Positions 1 to 9,758 of a DNA stretch of 64,000 nt are shown one piece after another. The notes below the pieces were generated by a model, which was given only the letters and a program-made list of their open reading frames with translations, did not search any database and was not told where the DNA came from. This stretch comes from Pseudonocardia sp. Lineage in GTDB: Bacteria; Actinomycetota; Actinomycetes; Mycobacteriales; Pseudonocardiaceae. The position numbers and the translations under genes are program-made. Position 1 is the stretch's first letter, and the number at the start of each line of letters is the position of its first letter. The DNA is taken from contig JAOZVV010000180.1 in the NCBI GenBank assembly GCA_025869365.1, forward strand, positions 48,768 to 112,767. The letters run 5' to 3'.

Positions 1-1098
1 CTCGTGGTCGGGTTCGTCGCACCGCTCTCCGGCGGGCTCTCGGCCCTCGGCCTGGGCATGAAGAACTCCGCGGACCTCGCGGTCAACGAGGCCAACCAGC
101 AGTGCAAGGTGCCGGGCTACAAGCTGGCGCTGCAGGCCGAGGACGACCAGTCCACCGCCCAGATCGCCGGGCAGGCCGCCACCAAGCTCGCGTCCGACCC
201 GAACGTCGTCGGCGTCATCGGCACCCTGAACTCCTCGACGGCGCAGTCGGTCGCGCCGATCCTCGCGCAGAAGAAGATCGTCGAGATCTCGCCCGCGAAC
301 ACCAACCCCTCGCTGACCCAGGGGGACAACGCGGCCTCGCCGGCGCGTCCCAACGCGACCTACTTCCGCGTCGCCACGACGGACGCGGTCCAGGGCCCGT
401 TCGCCGCGCAGTACCTCGTCGGCACCGCCGGCAAGAAGAAGATCGCCGTGATCGACGACGGCAAGACCTACGGCGCCGGCCTCGCGGCCGCGTTCGCGGC
501 CGAGGCGCAGAAGCGCGGCGCCACGATCGTCGCGTCGGAGAAGGTCGGCGAGAAGGACACGGACTTCTCCGGCGTCATCTCCAAGATCCGCCCGCTGAGC
601 CCGGACGCGGTCTACTACGGCGGCGAGTACCCGGTCGCCGGCCCGCTGTCCAAGCAGCTCGCGGACGCCGGCCTGAACATCCCGCTGATGGGTGGCGACG
701 GCATCGTCGACGACACCTACGCCTCGCTCGGCGGCCGTGAGGGTGACCTCGCGACGTCGGTCGGCGCCCCGGCGGAGCAGCTGCCCAGCGCCAAGGCCTT
801 CATCGACGCCTACAACGCGGCGGGCTACAAGGAGCCCTTCAGCACCTACGGCGCGCTGACCTACGACGCCACGAACGTGCTGATCGCGGGCGTCGGCAAG
901 GGCGTCGGCACCGGCACCTTCGGCGACGGGTCCCGGGACGCGGTGCTGCAGGCGGTCCAGTCCACGAGCATGGACGGTGCCACCGGCAAGATCTCGTTCG
1001 ACCAGTTCGGGGACACCACCAGCAAGGTGCTGACCATCTACCAGGTCAAGGGCGGCAAGTTCGCGCCGGTCGAGAGCGGCGAGTTCAAGGCCAGCTGA
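1..1098 (+). CDS. livK: Branched-chain amino acid ABC transporter substrate-binding protein (5' partial)
   Basis: Periplasmic-type binding protein of the Leu/Ile/Val-binding family (PBP type 1, Peripla_BP_6), which delivers a branched-chain amino acid or similar ligand to the LivHM permease. The frame is open from base 1, so the N-terminal signal peptide and lipobox lie outside the window. The first visible residues, VGFVAPLSGGLSALGLGMKN, match the start of the mature first lobe. About 365 residues are present, close to a complete mature domain. LivHMGF follow on the same strand. The ligand is inferred from the family and operon; related proteins also bind amides or aromatic acids. Confidence 0.93.
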   Translation, partial: LVVGFVAPLSGGLSALGLGMKNSADLAVNEANQQCKVPGYKLALQAEDDQSTAQIAGQAATKLASDPNVVGVIGTLNSSTAQSVAPILAQKKIVEISPANTNPSLTQGDNAASPARPNATYFRVATTDAVQGPFAAQYLVGTAGKKKIAVIDDGKTYGAGLAAAFAAEAQKRGATIVASEKVGEKDTDFSGVISKIRPLSPDAVYYGGEYPVAGPLSKQLADAGLNIPLMGGDGIVDDTYASLGGREGDLATSVGAPAEQLPSAKAFIDAYNAAGYKEPFSTYGALTYDATNVLIAGVGKGVGTGTFGDGSRDAVLQAVQSTSMDGATGKISFDQFGDTTSKVLTIYQVKGGKFAPVESGEFKAS

Positions 1099-1150
1099 CG
1101 TCGGTCCCGAGAGGGACTGTTCGAAAGAGTCAGCCGGAAACAGTCGAACG

Positions 1151-1190
1151 GCAGAGCGGGGGCGGGGGAGACATCCCGCCCCCGCTCTGC
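1151..1190 (+). promoter_or_regulatory. Perfect 16-bp intercistronic hairpin between livK and livH
   Basis: The arms at 1151-1166 and 1175-1190 are exact reverse complements, with an 8-nt loop. No T-run follows, and the livH ribosome binding site starts 4 nt after the stem. In ABC operons such hairpins often leave an abundant binding-protein message and reduced permease expression through partial termination or 3'-end protection. That role is inferred here. Confidence 0.75.
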
Positions 1191-1213
1191 ACGTGGTGGA
1201 GGAGAATCCTCAC

Positions 1214-2143
1214 TTGTTGTCCACGTTCCTGTCCCAGATCGCGAACGGGCTGGTGCTCGGTTCGCTGATCGCCCTGATCGCGCTGGGCTACACGATGGTC
1301 TACGGGATCATCACCCTGATCAACTTCGCGCACGGCGAGATCTTCATGGTCGGGGCCTACGGGGGCCTGGCCTCCATGACCTACCTGCTGCCGACGGTCA
1401 TCACGCAGCGCTGGTACTTCGCGCTCCCCATCGTCCTCGTCGTCGGCGCCCTCGTCTCGATCCTGGTGGCCGTGGCGATGGAGCGGTTCGCCTACCGCCC
1501 GCTGCGCAACGCACCCCGCCTCGCCCCGCTGATCACCGCGCTCGGTGTCTCGGTGGCGCTGCAGGAGGCCGTGCGCGTGTTCTACCCCGGGGCCACCGCG
1601 GCGATCCCGTTCCCCGACCTGTTCATCCAGGGCACCCTGATCATCCCGATCGGCGACGGCGTACCGATCCGGTACACGGGCATCCTGCTCATCGTGCTCT
1701 CCCTCGTGCTGGCGTTCGGGCTGGAGCGCTTCGTCGAGCGGACCCGGATGGGCCGTGCGATGCGGGCGACCTCGCAGGACCGCGACGTGGCCCGCCTGAT
1801 GGGCATCAACCCGGACCGCGTCATCGTGCTCACCTTCGCGATCGGCGGGGCGCTGGCCGGGATCGCGGGCGTGCTCTACGGCAGCTACCTCAACAACATC
1901 AACATCGACATGGGCTTCCAGAACGGCATCTTCGCGTTCACCGCAGCCGTCCTCGGCGGCATCGGCAACATCCGCGGTGCCGTCATCGGCGGCCTGGTGA
2001 TCGGGCTGGTCAAGGCCCTGGGCGGGCAGTACCTGCCGGGGGGCACCGCCTACGACTACGTCTGGATCTTCGTGGTCCTGATCATCGTGCTGGTGTTCCG
2101 GCCGCAGGGCTTCTTCGGTGAGACGGAGAGGGTTCGAGCATGA
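1214..2143 (+). CDS. livH: Branched-chain amino acid ABC transporter permease LivH
   Basis: Inner-membrane permease of the LivH family that pairs with LivM as the translocation channel. The family hallmark GYTMVYGIITLINFAHGEIF lies near the N-terminus, followed by about eight hydrophobic segments. The C-terminal VLGGIGNIRGAVIGGLVIG is also typical. I prefer the TTG start at 1214, because GGTGGAGGAG (1195-1204) sits 9 nt upstream of it; a GTG at 1193 would place the ribosome binding site inside the gene. Length is 309 residues, normal for the family. The stop overlaps the livM start (ATGA). Confidence 0.93.
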   Translation: MLSTFLSQIANGLVLGSLIALIALGYTMVYGIITLINFAHGEIFMVGAYGGLASMTYLLPTVITQRWYFALPIVLVVGALVSILVAVAMERFAYRPLRNAPRLAPLITALGVSVALQEAVRVFYPGATAAIPFPDLFIQGTLIIPIGDGVPIRYTGILLIVLSLVLAFGLERFVERTRMGRAMRATSQDRDVARLMGINPDRVIVLTFAIGGALAGIAGVLYGSYLNNINIDMGFQNGIFAFTAAVLGGIGNIRGAVIGGLVIGLVKALGGQYLPGGTAYDYVWIFVVLIIVLVFRPQGFFGETERVRA

Positions 2144-3903
2144 GCGCCACCACCGAGGCACCGCCCGCAGCGGTCGCCGCCCCGGCGCCGCCGCGGCACA
2201 CCGGCCGCCTCGCCGGCCTGATGAACGCGGTCGCGCCCCGCGCCCGCCTCGTCGCGATCGTCGGCGGCATCCTGGCGATCGTCGGCTCGCAGTTGCCGTG
2301 GGCGACGTTCGTCCTCAACGAGGGCGCCTACCCGGAGCTCGCGACCCTGCCCCTGGGGTTCACCGGCTTCCGGCTCCACCTCGTCGTGCTCGGGCTCGCG
2401 ACGATCGTCGTCGCGGTGCTGCGGGTGCCGGCCGTCCACCGGATCGTCCGCGCCCTGGGCATCGGCGCCACGGCCGTCGCGGTGATCAACGGCCTCTACA
2501 TCACCGCCGAGGGTGGCGGGCTCGGCGCGATCACGGCGTCCGACGGCGCCGTCGCCTTCGGGGCGGTCGTCGCCCTGATCGGCGGTGTGCTGATCATCCT
2601 GGCCGGCGCGGCGGGCGGGGTGGAGCCCCGGCCCGAGCTCGACTGGGCCCTGCCGCTCTGGATCGAGTGGATCCTGCTCGTCGTGATCTTCGTGCTGATG
2701 CTGCTGGTCGTGGCGGCGGGGCTGACCAGCGGTGGTCAGGGAGGGGTCGTGAACCCCTACTCCGGCGCGGTCTTCCTGTCCTTCCTCGGGGCCGCGGGTG
2801 GCGCGTTCGCCGCCCTCAACGCCTCGGGCCTGCTCGGGTACGTCGCCACGCTGTCCGAGCGGCACCGGGTCTTCAGCGTGATCGTCCTGCTCGTCGTCGC
2901 GCTGGGCCTCCCGCTCACCAGTGCGGGCACCGAGTACTGGATGACGGTCGCCTCGAACATCGGCGTCTACGCCGCGACGGCGATCGGGCTCAACATCGTC
3001 GTCGGGCTCGCGGGCCTGCTGGACCTCGGCTACGTCGCGTTCCTCGGCATCGGCGCGTTCGTCGCGGCGAACCTGTCCGGCGCCGCGGCGTCGACGATCG
3101 GGATCCACCTGCCGTTCCTGCTGGTCATGGTCATCTCGGCGGTCGTGGCGGGCATCTTCGGCGCGATCGTCGGCTCCCCGACGCTGCGGGTGCGCGGTGA
3201 CTACCTCGCGATCGTCACGCTGGCGTTCGGTGAGATCTTCGTGCGCAGCGCCCAGAACAACATCGGCGGCCTGACGGGCGGGGCGAACGCGATCCCCAAC
3301 ATCCCGGCGGTCGCGGTGGGGGGCTTCAAGTTCAACGACTCGATCACGATCGGCGCGCTGCGGCTGCCCTCCGGGGTCATGTACTACGTCCTGATCGTGC
3401 TGCTCGTCGCCGGCGTCATGCTGGTGTTCGGGAACCTGAAGAACTCCCGGCTCGGCCGCGCGTGGATCGCGATCCGGGAGGACGAGGACGCCGCCGCCGC
3501 GATGGGCATCCGGACCGGCCCGATCAAGATCCTGGCGTTCCTGCTCGGCGCGATGCTCGCCGGCCTGGCCGGTGCGTTCTTCGCGCACAAGACGGGCGTC
3601 GTCGCCTACGACAGCTTCCGGTTCCTGGAGTCGGTGACGCTGCTCGCGGCCGTCATCCTCGGCGGTATGGGGACGATCCCGGGCGCGGTGCTCGGCGCGT
3701 CGATCCTGTTCGTGCTGCCGGAGAAGCTGCGTGAGTTCTCGGACTACCGGCTGCTGATCTTCGGGCTCGCCCTGGTGCTGATCATGCGGTTCCGGCCGCA
3801 GGGCATCGTGGCGGACAAGCACCGCAAGGCGGAGCTGGCCGAGATTCCCGAGGACGCCGCCAAGGAGGGCCCGGGGCCCCTGCCGACGAGTGTGGCGCCG
3901 TGA
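2140..3903 (+). CDS. livM: Branched-chain amino acid ABC transporter permease LivM with a long membrane-embedded N-terminal extension
   Basis: Second permease subunit. The canonical LivM domain begins near residue 270 (ATAIGLNIVVGLAGLLDLGY) and ends with the usual FRPQGI motif. Ahead of it lie about 260 residues with roughly five or six hydrophobic segments, for example LVAIVGGILAIVGSQLPWA and IEWILLVVIFVLMLLVVAA, that ordinary LivM proteins of 300-420 residues lack. Total length is 587. The start overlaps the livH stop by 4 nt, implying coupling. The role of the extension is unknown. Similar long forms occur in other actinobacteria as far as I recall. Confidence 0.92.
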   Translation: MSATTEAPPAAVAAPAPPRHTGRLAGLMNAVAPRARLVAIVGGILAIVGSQLPWATFVLNEGAYPELATLPLGFTGFRLHLVVLGLATIVVAVLRVPAVHRIVRALGIGATAVAVINGLYITAEGGGLGAITASDGAVAFGAVVALIGGVLIILAGAAGGVEPRPELDWALPLWIEWILLVVIFVLMLLVVAAGLTSGGQGGVVNPYSGAVFLSFLGAAGGAFAALNASGLLGYVATLSERHRVFSVIVLLVVALGLPLTSAGTEYWMTVASNIGVYAATAIGLNIVVGLAGLLDLGYVAFLGIGAFVAANLSGAAASTIGIHLPFLLVMVISAVVAGIFGAIVGSPTLRVRGDYLAIVTLAFGEIFVRSAQNNIGGLTGGANAIPNIPAVAVGGFKFNDSITIGALRLPSGVMYYVLIVLLVAGVMLVFGNLKNSRLGRAWIAIREDEDAAAAMGIRTGPIKILAFLLGAMLAGLAGAFFAHKTGVVAYDSFRFLESVTLLAAVILGGMGTIPGAVLGASILFVLPEKLREFSDYRLLIFGLALVLIMRFRPQGIVADKHRKAELAEIPEDAAKEGPGPLPTSVAP

Positions 3904-3944
3904 GCCCGGCGGGGTCGAGCCCGGCGGAGTCGAGTGAGGAGAAG

Positions 3945-4876
3945 ATGGATCCCGATCAGCCAGGTCCCGACACGACCGAGGAGCTCCCCCCGGAACTGCA
4001 GGCGCCGCCCGAGGAGGTCGTCGCGGTCCTCGCCGAGGACATGCACGTCGCGACGGGCACGCGCGAGCCGATCCTGGAGTCCTCGGGCGTCTCGATGGTC
4101 TTCGGCGGCCTGCGGGCGCTGAACGAGGTCACGTTCTCGCTGGGGGAGGGCGAGATCATCGGCCTGATCGGCCCGAACGGCGCGGGCAAGACGACGTTCT
4201 TCAACTGCCTGACCGGGCTGTACTCGCCGACGTCCGGGCAGGTCACCCTCCGCGGCAAGCCGATGCCGAAGGACCCCGCGCGGGTCACCGCGGCCGGGGT
4301 GGCCCGGACGTTCCAGAACATCCGGCTCTTCCCGAGCATGACCGCCATGGAGAACGTCCTGGTCGGGCGGCACGTGCGGATGAAGCAGGGCCCGGTGTCC
4401 TCGCTGCTGCACGGGCCGCGCTTCCGCAGGAGCGAGGACGAGGCGCACGACCGGGCGGAGAAGCTGCTCGCGTTCGTGGGCCTCGGCCGGTTCTCCGACG
4501 AGCTGGCCCGGAACCTGCCCTACGGGGACCAGCGGCGGCTCGAGATCGCCCGCGCGCTCGCCACGGACCCGTCGGTGCTGCTGCTCGACGAGCCGACGGC
4601 GGGCATGAACGCCCAGGAGACCGAGGCCACCCGGCAGCTGATCTTCGCGATCCGGGACCTCGGTGTCTCGGTCGTGGTGATCGAGCACGACACGAAGTTC
4701 ATCTTCACGCTGTGCGACCGGGTGCTGGTGCTGGTGCAGGGCGAGCTGCTCGTCGAGGGCTCGCCGGACGAGGTGCGGGGCGACCCCCGCGTCGTCGAGG
4801 CCTACCTGGGCGCACCGCCCGAGGAGGTCGAGGCGCAGATCCACGCCGGCGCCACCACCGAAGGAGGAACCGACTG

Positions 4877-4877
<1 letters not shown>
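3945..4877 (+). CDS. livG: Branched-chain amino acid ABC transporter ATP-binding protein LivG
   Basis: Cytoplasmic ATPase of the Liv transporter. It has a Walker A GPNGAGKTT, the LivG-type signature LPYGDQRRLEIARAL in place of LSGGQ, a Walker B VLLLDEPTAGMN and an H-loop VVIEHD. I chose the ATG at 3945, preceded by GAGGAGA; the open frame extends upstream to a GTG at 3900 overlapping the livM stop. With the ATG the protein is 310 residues, including an acidic 45-residue N-terminal tail ahead of the ABC domain. It overlaps livF by one base (TGATG). Confidence 0.93.
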
Positions 4878-5599
<722 letters not shown>

Positions 5600-5614
5600 G
5601 ACCGGCGCGCGAGT

Positions 5615-5645
5615 GGCTCGAGCGTCGCCCGAGGGCGCTCGAGCC
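5615..5645. terminator. Bidirectional palindromic terminator after livF
   Basis: A perfect 10-bp stem, ggctcgagcg (5615-5624) with cgctcgagcc (5636-5645), lies between two convergent genes. A near copy with the same arm-spacer-arm geometry sits at 41813-41843, also between convergent genes. Confidence 0.6.
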
Positions 5646-5666
5646 GCTCGAGCGGCGGTGGCGCGG

Positions 5667-6092
5667 TCACACCTCGGGCCTGGTGTCCCGGTGCAGGCAG
5701 GTCAGCCGGGCCGTACAGGTCCGGCGGCCCTGGTCGTCGGTCATGACGATCTCGGTGGTCGAGGTGCTGCGCCCGACGTGCAGCGGCCGCGCCACCCCGG
5801 TGATCCAGCCGTCGGTCGCGGCCCGGTGGTGCGTGCAGGCCAGTTCGAGGCCGACGGGGAACCGCTCGGGCATGGCGTGCAGGGCCGAGAGCACCGACCC
5901 GAGCGTCTCGGCGAGCACCCCGCTGGCGCCGCCGTTGAGCAGGCCGTACGGCTGGCGGTTGCCCGCGACGGGCATCCGGCCGACCACCTCCTCGAGGGAT
6001 CGGCTGACGATCTCGATCCCCATCTTCTCGGTGAGCTGCTCGGCGAGCATCTCGGGCGACATCGGGGGGACGGCTGAGGCGTCGATCGGCAC
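5667..6092 (-). CDS. Hotdog-fold (PaaI-type) thioesterase family protein
   Basis: 141-residue single-domain hotdog protein. The GLLNGGASGVLAETLGSVLS segment is the hotdog helix with the PaaI/YbdB-type NGG motif, and the C-terminal strand TCTARLTCLHRD is also typical. Members hydrolyse acyl-CoA thioesters; the substrate cannot be read from the sequence. It is convergent with livF and lies 9 nt after the methyltransferase gene on the same strand, suggesting co-transcription. Confidence 0.8.
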   Translation of the reverse strand: MPIDASAVPPMSPEMLAEQLTEKMGIEIVSRSLEEVVGRMPVAGNRQPYGLLNGGASGVLAETLGSVLSALHAMPERFPVGLELACTHHRAATDGWITGVARPLHVGRSTSTTEIVMTDDQGRRTCTARLTCLHRDTRPEV

Positions 6093-6101
6093 CGGACGAC
6101 C

Positions 6102-6923
6102 CTAACCGGCGGGCCGGTGGGTCACGAAGATCGCCGTTCCGGGGAACAGCTCGCCCCGCAGCCGGGACCACTGGCCCCAGACCCGGTCGTGCCCCTCCGG
6201 CCACTCCGGCTCCACCAGGTCGTCGAGCACGAGCCCGGCCGCGGTGAGGTCCCGGATCCGGTCGCCGAGGGTGCGGTGGTGCTCGACGTAGGTGGCCCGG
6301 CCGGCGTCGTCGACCTCGAGGTAGGGGGTCCGGTCGAAGTAGGACTGGGTGACGGTGAGCCCGTCCGGGCCCGGGTCGTCGGAGAACATCCAGCGCATCG
6401 GGTGGTTGACCGCGAACACCCAGCGCCCGCCCGGGCGGAGCACGCGGAAGACCTCCCGCATCACCGCGACCGGCTCGGCGACGAACGGGACGGCGCCGAA
6501 CGCCGAGCAGGCGACGTCGAACGCCCCGTCGGCGAAGGGCAGCCGCTCGGCCCCGGCCTGGACCAGGGGCACCGCGATCCCGGTCGAGCGGTTCAGCGCC
6601 GCGGCGTGCCGCAGCATCCCGCCGGACAGGTCCAGGGCGACGGCCCGCGCCCCGTTCGCGCGCAGCCAGCGCGCGCACGGGGCCGAACCGCAGCCGACCT
6701 CCAGCACCCGCGCCCCCCGGACGTCCCCGAGCAGCCGGGCGTCGGCCTCGCGCAGGCCCTCCGGGCACCAGACGAAGTCCGCGTCGCCGATGTCCCCGGC
6801 GTGCTCGGCGAGGTAGTCGTCCGCGTCCGCGTCCCACCAGGCCCGGCTCGCGCGCTCGGACTCCGCCGACCCGACGGACCGCCGGGCGACCCCGGCCGTG
6901 CGCAGGATCTCCTCAGCGCTCAT
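6102..6923 (-). CDS. Class I SAM-dependent methyltransferase
   Basis: 273 residues with motif I VLEVGCGSAPCARWL near residue 70, an acidic second-strand motif VALDLS, and Methyltransf_11-like FDVACSAFGAVPFV and FRVLRPGGRWVFAV. The C-terminal lid contains RWMFSDDPGPDG and SYFDRTPYLE. The open frame extends to 7007, but the ATG at 6923 (MSAEEILRTAG) gives the natural N-terminus. The substrate is unknown. It is divergent from rpsA, with a 315-nt gap. Confidence 0.82.
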   Translation of the reverse strand: MSAEEILRTAGVARRSVGSAESERASRAWWDADADDYLAEHAGDIGDADFVWCPEGLREADARLLGDVRGARVLEVGCGSAPCARWLRANGARAVALDLSGGMLRHAAALNRSTGIAVPLVQAGAERLPFADGAFDVACSAFGAVPFVAEPVAVMREVFRVLRPGGRWVFAVNHPMRWMFSDDPGPDGLTVTQSYFDRTPYLEVDDAGRATYVEHHRTLGDRIRDLTAAGLVLDDLVEPEWPEGHDRVWGQWSRLRGELFPGTAIFVTHRPAG

Positions 6924-7006
6924 GATGTTGTACCGGGCGTCTGCCGGGGCATGCTCGAACCGCGTTCCACGACTGGATCGTCCCAGTTCGCAACGGGGGA
7001 CCCGCA

Positions 7007-7036
7007 TTGCCCTGCTGATCCCGACCCGCGTAGCAT
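7007..7036 (+). promoter_or_regulatory. Candidate sigma-70-type promoter for rpsA
   Basis: TTGCCC (7007-7012), an 18-nt spacer and TAGCAT (7031-7036) lie in the 315-nt gap before rpsA. They predict a 5' leader of about 195 nt, long enough for translational autoregulation by S1. I see no other gene in 6924-7238. Confidence 0.45.
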
Positions 7037-7238
7037 GACGAGCGCACTGTGGTCAACGTAACGCCTCGCCCGCGAGGCCTACGGGCACACCGGCACTGAC
7101 CAGTCCGAGCCGCCAGTGCTGACTGCAGAACCGACGATCGAGGGTGACTGTCACACGCACCACCAGTCACGGCTAGACAACACCAGACGGCCCGCAGAAG
7201 CGGCCACCACGAAGCCATCCACCGGAGCACTCCACTAC

Positions 7239-8714
7239 ATGTCCACCGACACCACCGCCGCCCCGACCCACACGACTCCGCAGGTCGCCGTCAACGACAT
7301 CGGGTCGGAGGAGGACTTCCTCGCCGCCATCGACAAGACGATCAAGTACTTCAACGATGGCGACATCGTCGAGGGCACGATCGTCAAGGTCGACCGTGAC
7401 GAGGTCCTGCTCGACATCGGTTACAAGACCGAGGGCGTCATCCCCTCCCGTGAGCTCTCCATCAAGCACGACGTCGACCCCGCTGAGGTCGTCTCCGTGG
7501 GCGAGTTCGTCGAGGCCCTGGTCCTCCAGAAGGAGGACAAGGAGGGCCGGCTGATCCTCTCCAAGAAGCGCGCGCAGTACGAGCGCGCCTGGGGCACGAT
7601 CGAGGCCCTCAAGGAGGCCGACGAGCCGGTCGAGGGCACCGTCATCGAGGTCGTCAAGGGCGGCCTGATCCTGGACATCGGGCTCCGCGGCTTCCTCCCG
7701 GCCTCGCTGGTCGAGATGCGCCGCGTCCGCGATCTGCAGCCGTACGTCGGCCGCAAGATCGAGGCCAAGATCATCGAGCTGGACAAGAACCGCAACAACG
7801 TGGTCCTGTCCCGCCGCGCGTGGCTGGAGCAGACCCAGTCCGAGGTGCGCAGCGAGTTCCTCAACCAGCTGGCCCGCGGCCAGGTGCGCAAGGGCGTCGT
7901 CTCCTCGGTGGTCAACTTCGGTGCGTTCGTCGACCTCGGCGGGGTCGACGGCCTGGTGCACGTCTCCGAGCTGTCCTGGAAGCACATCGACCACCCCTCC
8001 GAGGTCGTCGAGGTGGGCCAGGAGGTCACGGTCGAGGTCCTCGACGTCGACCTGGACCGCGAGCGCGTCTCCCTGTCGCTGAAGGCGACGCAGGAGGACC
8101 CGTGGCGTCTGTACGCCCGGACCCACGCGATCGGCCAGATCGTCCCGGGCAAGGTCACCAAGCTCGTCCCGTTCGGCGCGTTCGTGCGCGTCGAGGAGGG
8201 CATCGAGGGCCTGGTGCACATCTCCGAGCTGGCCGAGCGCCACGTCGAGATCCCGGAGCAGGTCGTCCAGGTGGGGGACGACTGCATGGTCAAGGTCATC
8301 GACATCGACCTGGACCGCCGCCGGATCTCGCTGTCGCTCAAGCAGGCGAACGAGGGCATGACGGTCGACACCGAGTTCGACCCGACGCGCTACGGCATGG
8401 CCGCCGAGTACGACGACCAGGGCAACTACCTCTACCCCGAGGGCTTCGACGTCGAGACCGGCGACTGGCTCGAGGGCTACGACGAGGCTCGCCTCGCCTG
8501 GGAGACCCAGTACGCCGAGGCGCACGAGCGCTACGAGCAGCACATGACCCAGATCAAGAAGGCTGCCGAGGCCGAGGCCGAGGCGACCGTCGAGGGCACC
8601 GGTGCCGCGAACTACTCCTCGCAGGGCGGTGGCGCCCCCGCGGAGAGCGGTGGCTCGCTCGCCAGCGACGAGCAGCTCGCCGCGCTGCGGGAGAAGCTGT
8701 CCGGCGGGGCGTGA
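7239..8714 (+). CDS. rpsA: 30S ribosomal protein S1
   Basis: 491 residues with four S1/OB repeats in order, beginning DIVEGTIVKVDRDEVLLDIG, PVEGTVIEVVKGGLILDIG, GQVRKGVVSSVVNFGAFVDL and GQIVPGKVTKLVPFGAFVRV. This is the four-domain form usual in actinobacteria rather than the six-domain form of Escherichia coli. The C-terminal tail is acidic and low-complexity (AAEAEAEATVEG). The ATG at 7239 (MSTDTTAAPT) is chosen over the upstream GTG, which would add unconserved residues. The protein recruits mRNA to the 30S subunit. Two hairpins follow. Confidence 0.97.
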   Translation: MSTDTTAAPTHTTPQVAVNDIGSEEDFLAAIDKTIKYFNDGDIVEGTIVKVDRDEVLLDIGYKTEGVIPSRELSIKHDVDPAEVVSVGEFVEALVLQKEDKEGRLILSKKRAQYERAWGTIEALKEADEPVEGTVIEVVKGGLILDIGLRGFLPASLVEMRRVRDLQPYVGRKIEAKIIELDKNRNNVVLSRRAWLEQTQSEVRSEFLNQLARGQVRKGVVSSVVNFGAFVDLGGVDGLVHVSELSWKHIDHPSEVVEVGQEVTVEVLDVDLDRERVSLSLKATQEDPWRLYARTHAIGQIVPGKVTKLVPFGAFVRVEEGIEGLVHISELAERHVEIPEQVVQVGDDCMVKVIDIDLDRRRISLSLKQANEGMTVDTEFDPTRYGMAAEYDDQGNYLYPEGFDVETGDWLEGYDEARLAWETQYAEAHERYEQHMTQIKKAAEAEAEATVEGTGAANYSSQGGGAPAESGGSLASDEQLAALREKLSGGA

Positions 8715-8728
8715 GTCCCCTCGGAAGC

Positions 8729-8814
8729 GTGAGATCCGGGTCGTGACCCGGGTTTCACCCTCCTGACGATCTCGACACGGCCCCGGTGACCACACGGTCA
8801 CCGGGGCCGTGTCG
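8729..8814 (+). terminator. Tandem rpsA terminators
   Basis: The first hairpin (8729-8758) has a 14-bp stem with two G-U pairs. The second has a perfect 19-bp stem, 8773-8791 with 8796-8814, and a loop acac. They start 14 nt after the rpsA stop. The stretch from here to 8968 holds no gene; a -10-like TACGGT lies at 8957-8962. Confidence 0.85.
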
Positions 8815-8968
8815 TGTCCGGGCCCGCGGTGCGTGCGTGGCCGCCGCCCGAGAAGTCGATCACTGACGGTGGCGGAGAACCCCACGCAGGATCACGGTTG
8901 GGCTGCATTCCGTGACGATCCGGGCGCGTCGGAGGACCTGATCATGTGACGGGCCCTACGGTTGGCTC

Positions 8969-9721
8969 GTGCGGTGGGGGGCCAACCGGCGAGCGGGCGC
9001 CGGGACGTGTGGGGTGATCGCGGTACTCGCGGCGGCCCTGTCGGGCTGCGGGCTGGTCAACGCGCAGGAGCCCGAGCGGCTCCCCGTCCCCACCTTCAGC
9101 GAGTCCAGCAGCGCCACCGCGAGCGCGGGGGACGGCGTCGTCGACGAGGGACTGCCGGACGACTGCGCGACGCTGCTCTCGGCGGACGACTTCGCGGCGC
9201 TCGGCGCCCAGCCCGTCGGCTCGGTGACGCTGCGTACGGTGCGGGGCATTCCCGAACCGTCGGTGAACCGCACCGAACGCGTCGCCTGCAGCTACTCCGG
9301 CACGGCCGGTCCGGCCAAGGCGCGCAAGCTCCTCGATCTCAACGTCGGCCGCTACACCGACGCCACCGCGGCGTCGAAGCAGTGGACGCTGAACACGGCC
9401 GCCGAACGGGACGGATCGCCGTCGCGGGACCTCGTGCTCGGCAGCGCCTCGGCGGTCCTCATCGAGCGGCGCACGGAGTCGGTGCTGGCGGTGGTCTACG
9501 GGATCGACACGCTGACCTTCATCCTGCCCGCGCAGGAGCCCGTGGCGGGCAAGGCTCCCGGGGACCGGCTCGTCGACCTCGCGCTGCGGGTGCTGCCGAA
9601 GGTCGGGGCCACCCAGCCCGCGCCGCCGCCGGTGACGACTCCGCCGCCGGGGCCGGCGATCCCCGCCTCGGACGGCACCCGCGCCCCCGGGCCGAGCGCG
9701 GTCGCGGCCGAGAACCGCTGA
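8969..9721 (+). CDS. Putative lipoprotein, DUF3558-like
   Basis: 250 residues. The N-terminus has an Arg-rich n-region, a hydrophobic core [11 protein letters not shown] and the lipobox LSGC, so the mature protein is probably anchored outside the membrane. The mature part has a Ser-rich linker, then [20 protein letters not shown] with a later paired Cys in ACSYSG, resembling the DUF3558 lipoproteins of actinobacteria. The C-terminus is Pro-rich ([16 protein letters not shown]). The GTG start is 6 nt after a -10-like element with no Shine-Dalgarno, suggesting a leaderless message. Function is unknown. Confidence 0.72.
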   Translation: MRWGANRRAGAGTCGVIAVLAAALSGCGLVNAQEPERLPVPTFSESSSATASAGDGVVDEGLPDDCATLLSADDFAALGAQPVGSVTLRTVRGIPEPSVNRTERVACSYSGTAGPAKARKLLDLNVGRYTDATAASKQWTLNTAAERDGSPSRDLVLGSASAVLIERRTESVLAVVYGIDTLTFILPAQEPVAGKAPGDRLVDLALRVLPKVGATQPAPPPVTTPPPGPAIPASDGTRAPGPSAVAAENR

Positions 9722-9758
9722 GTCCGGGGGCCGGGGCCCTCCCTGTAGCGTGATCGTC

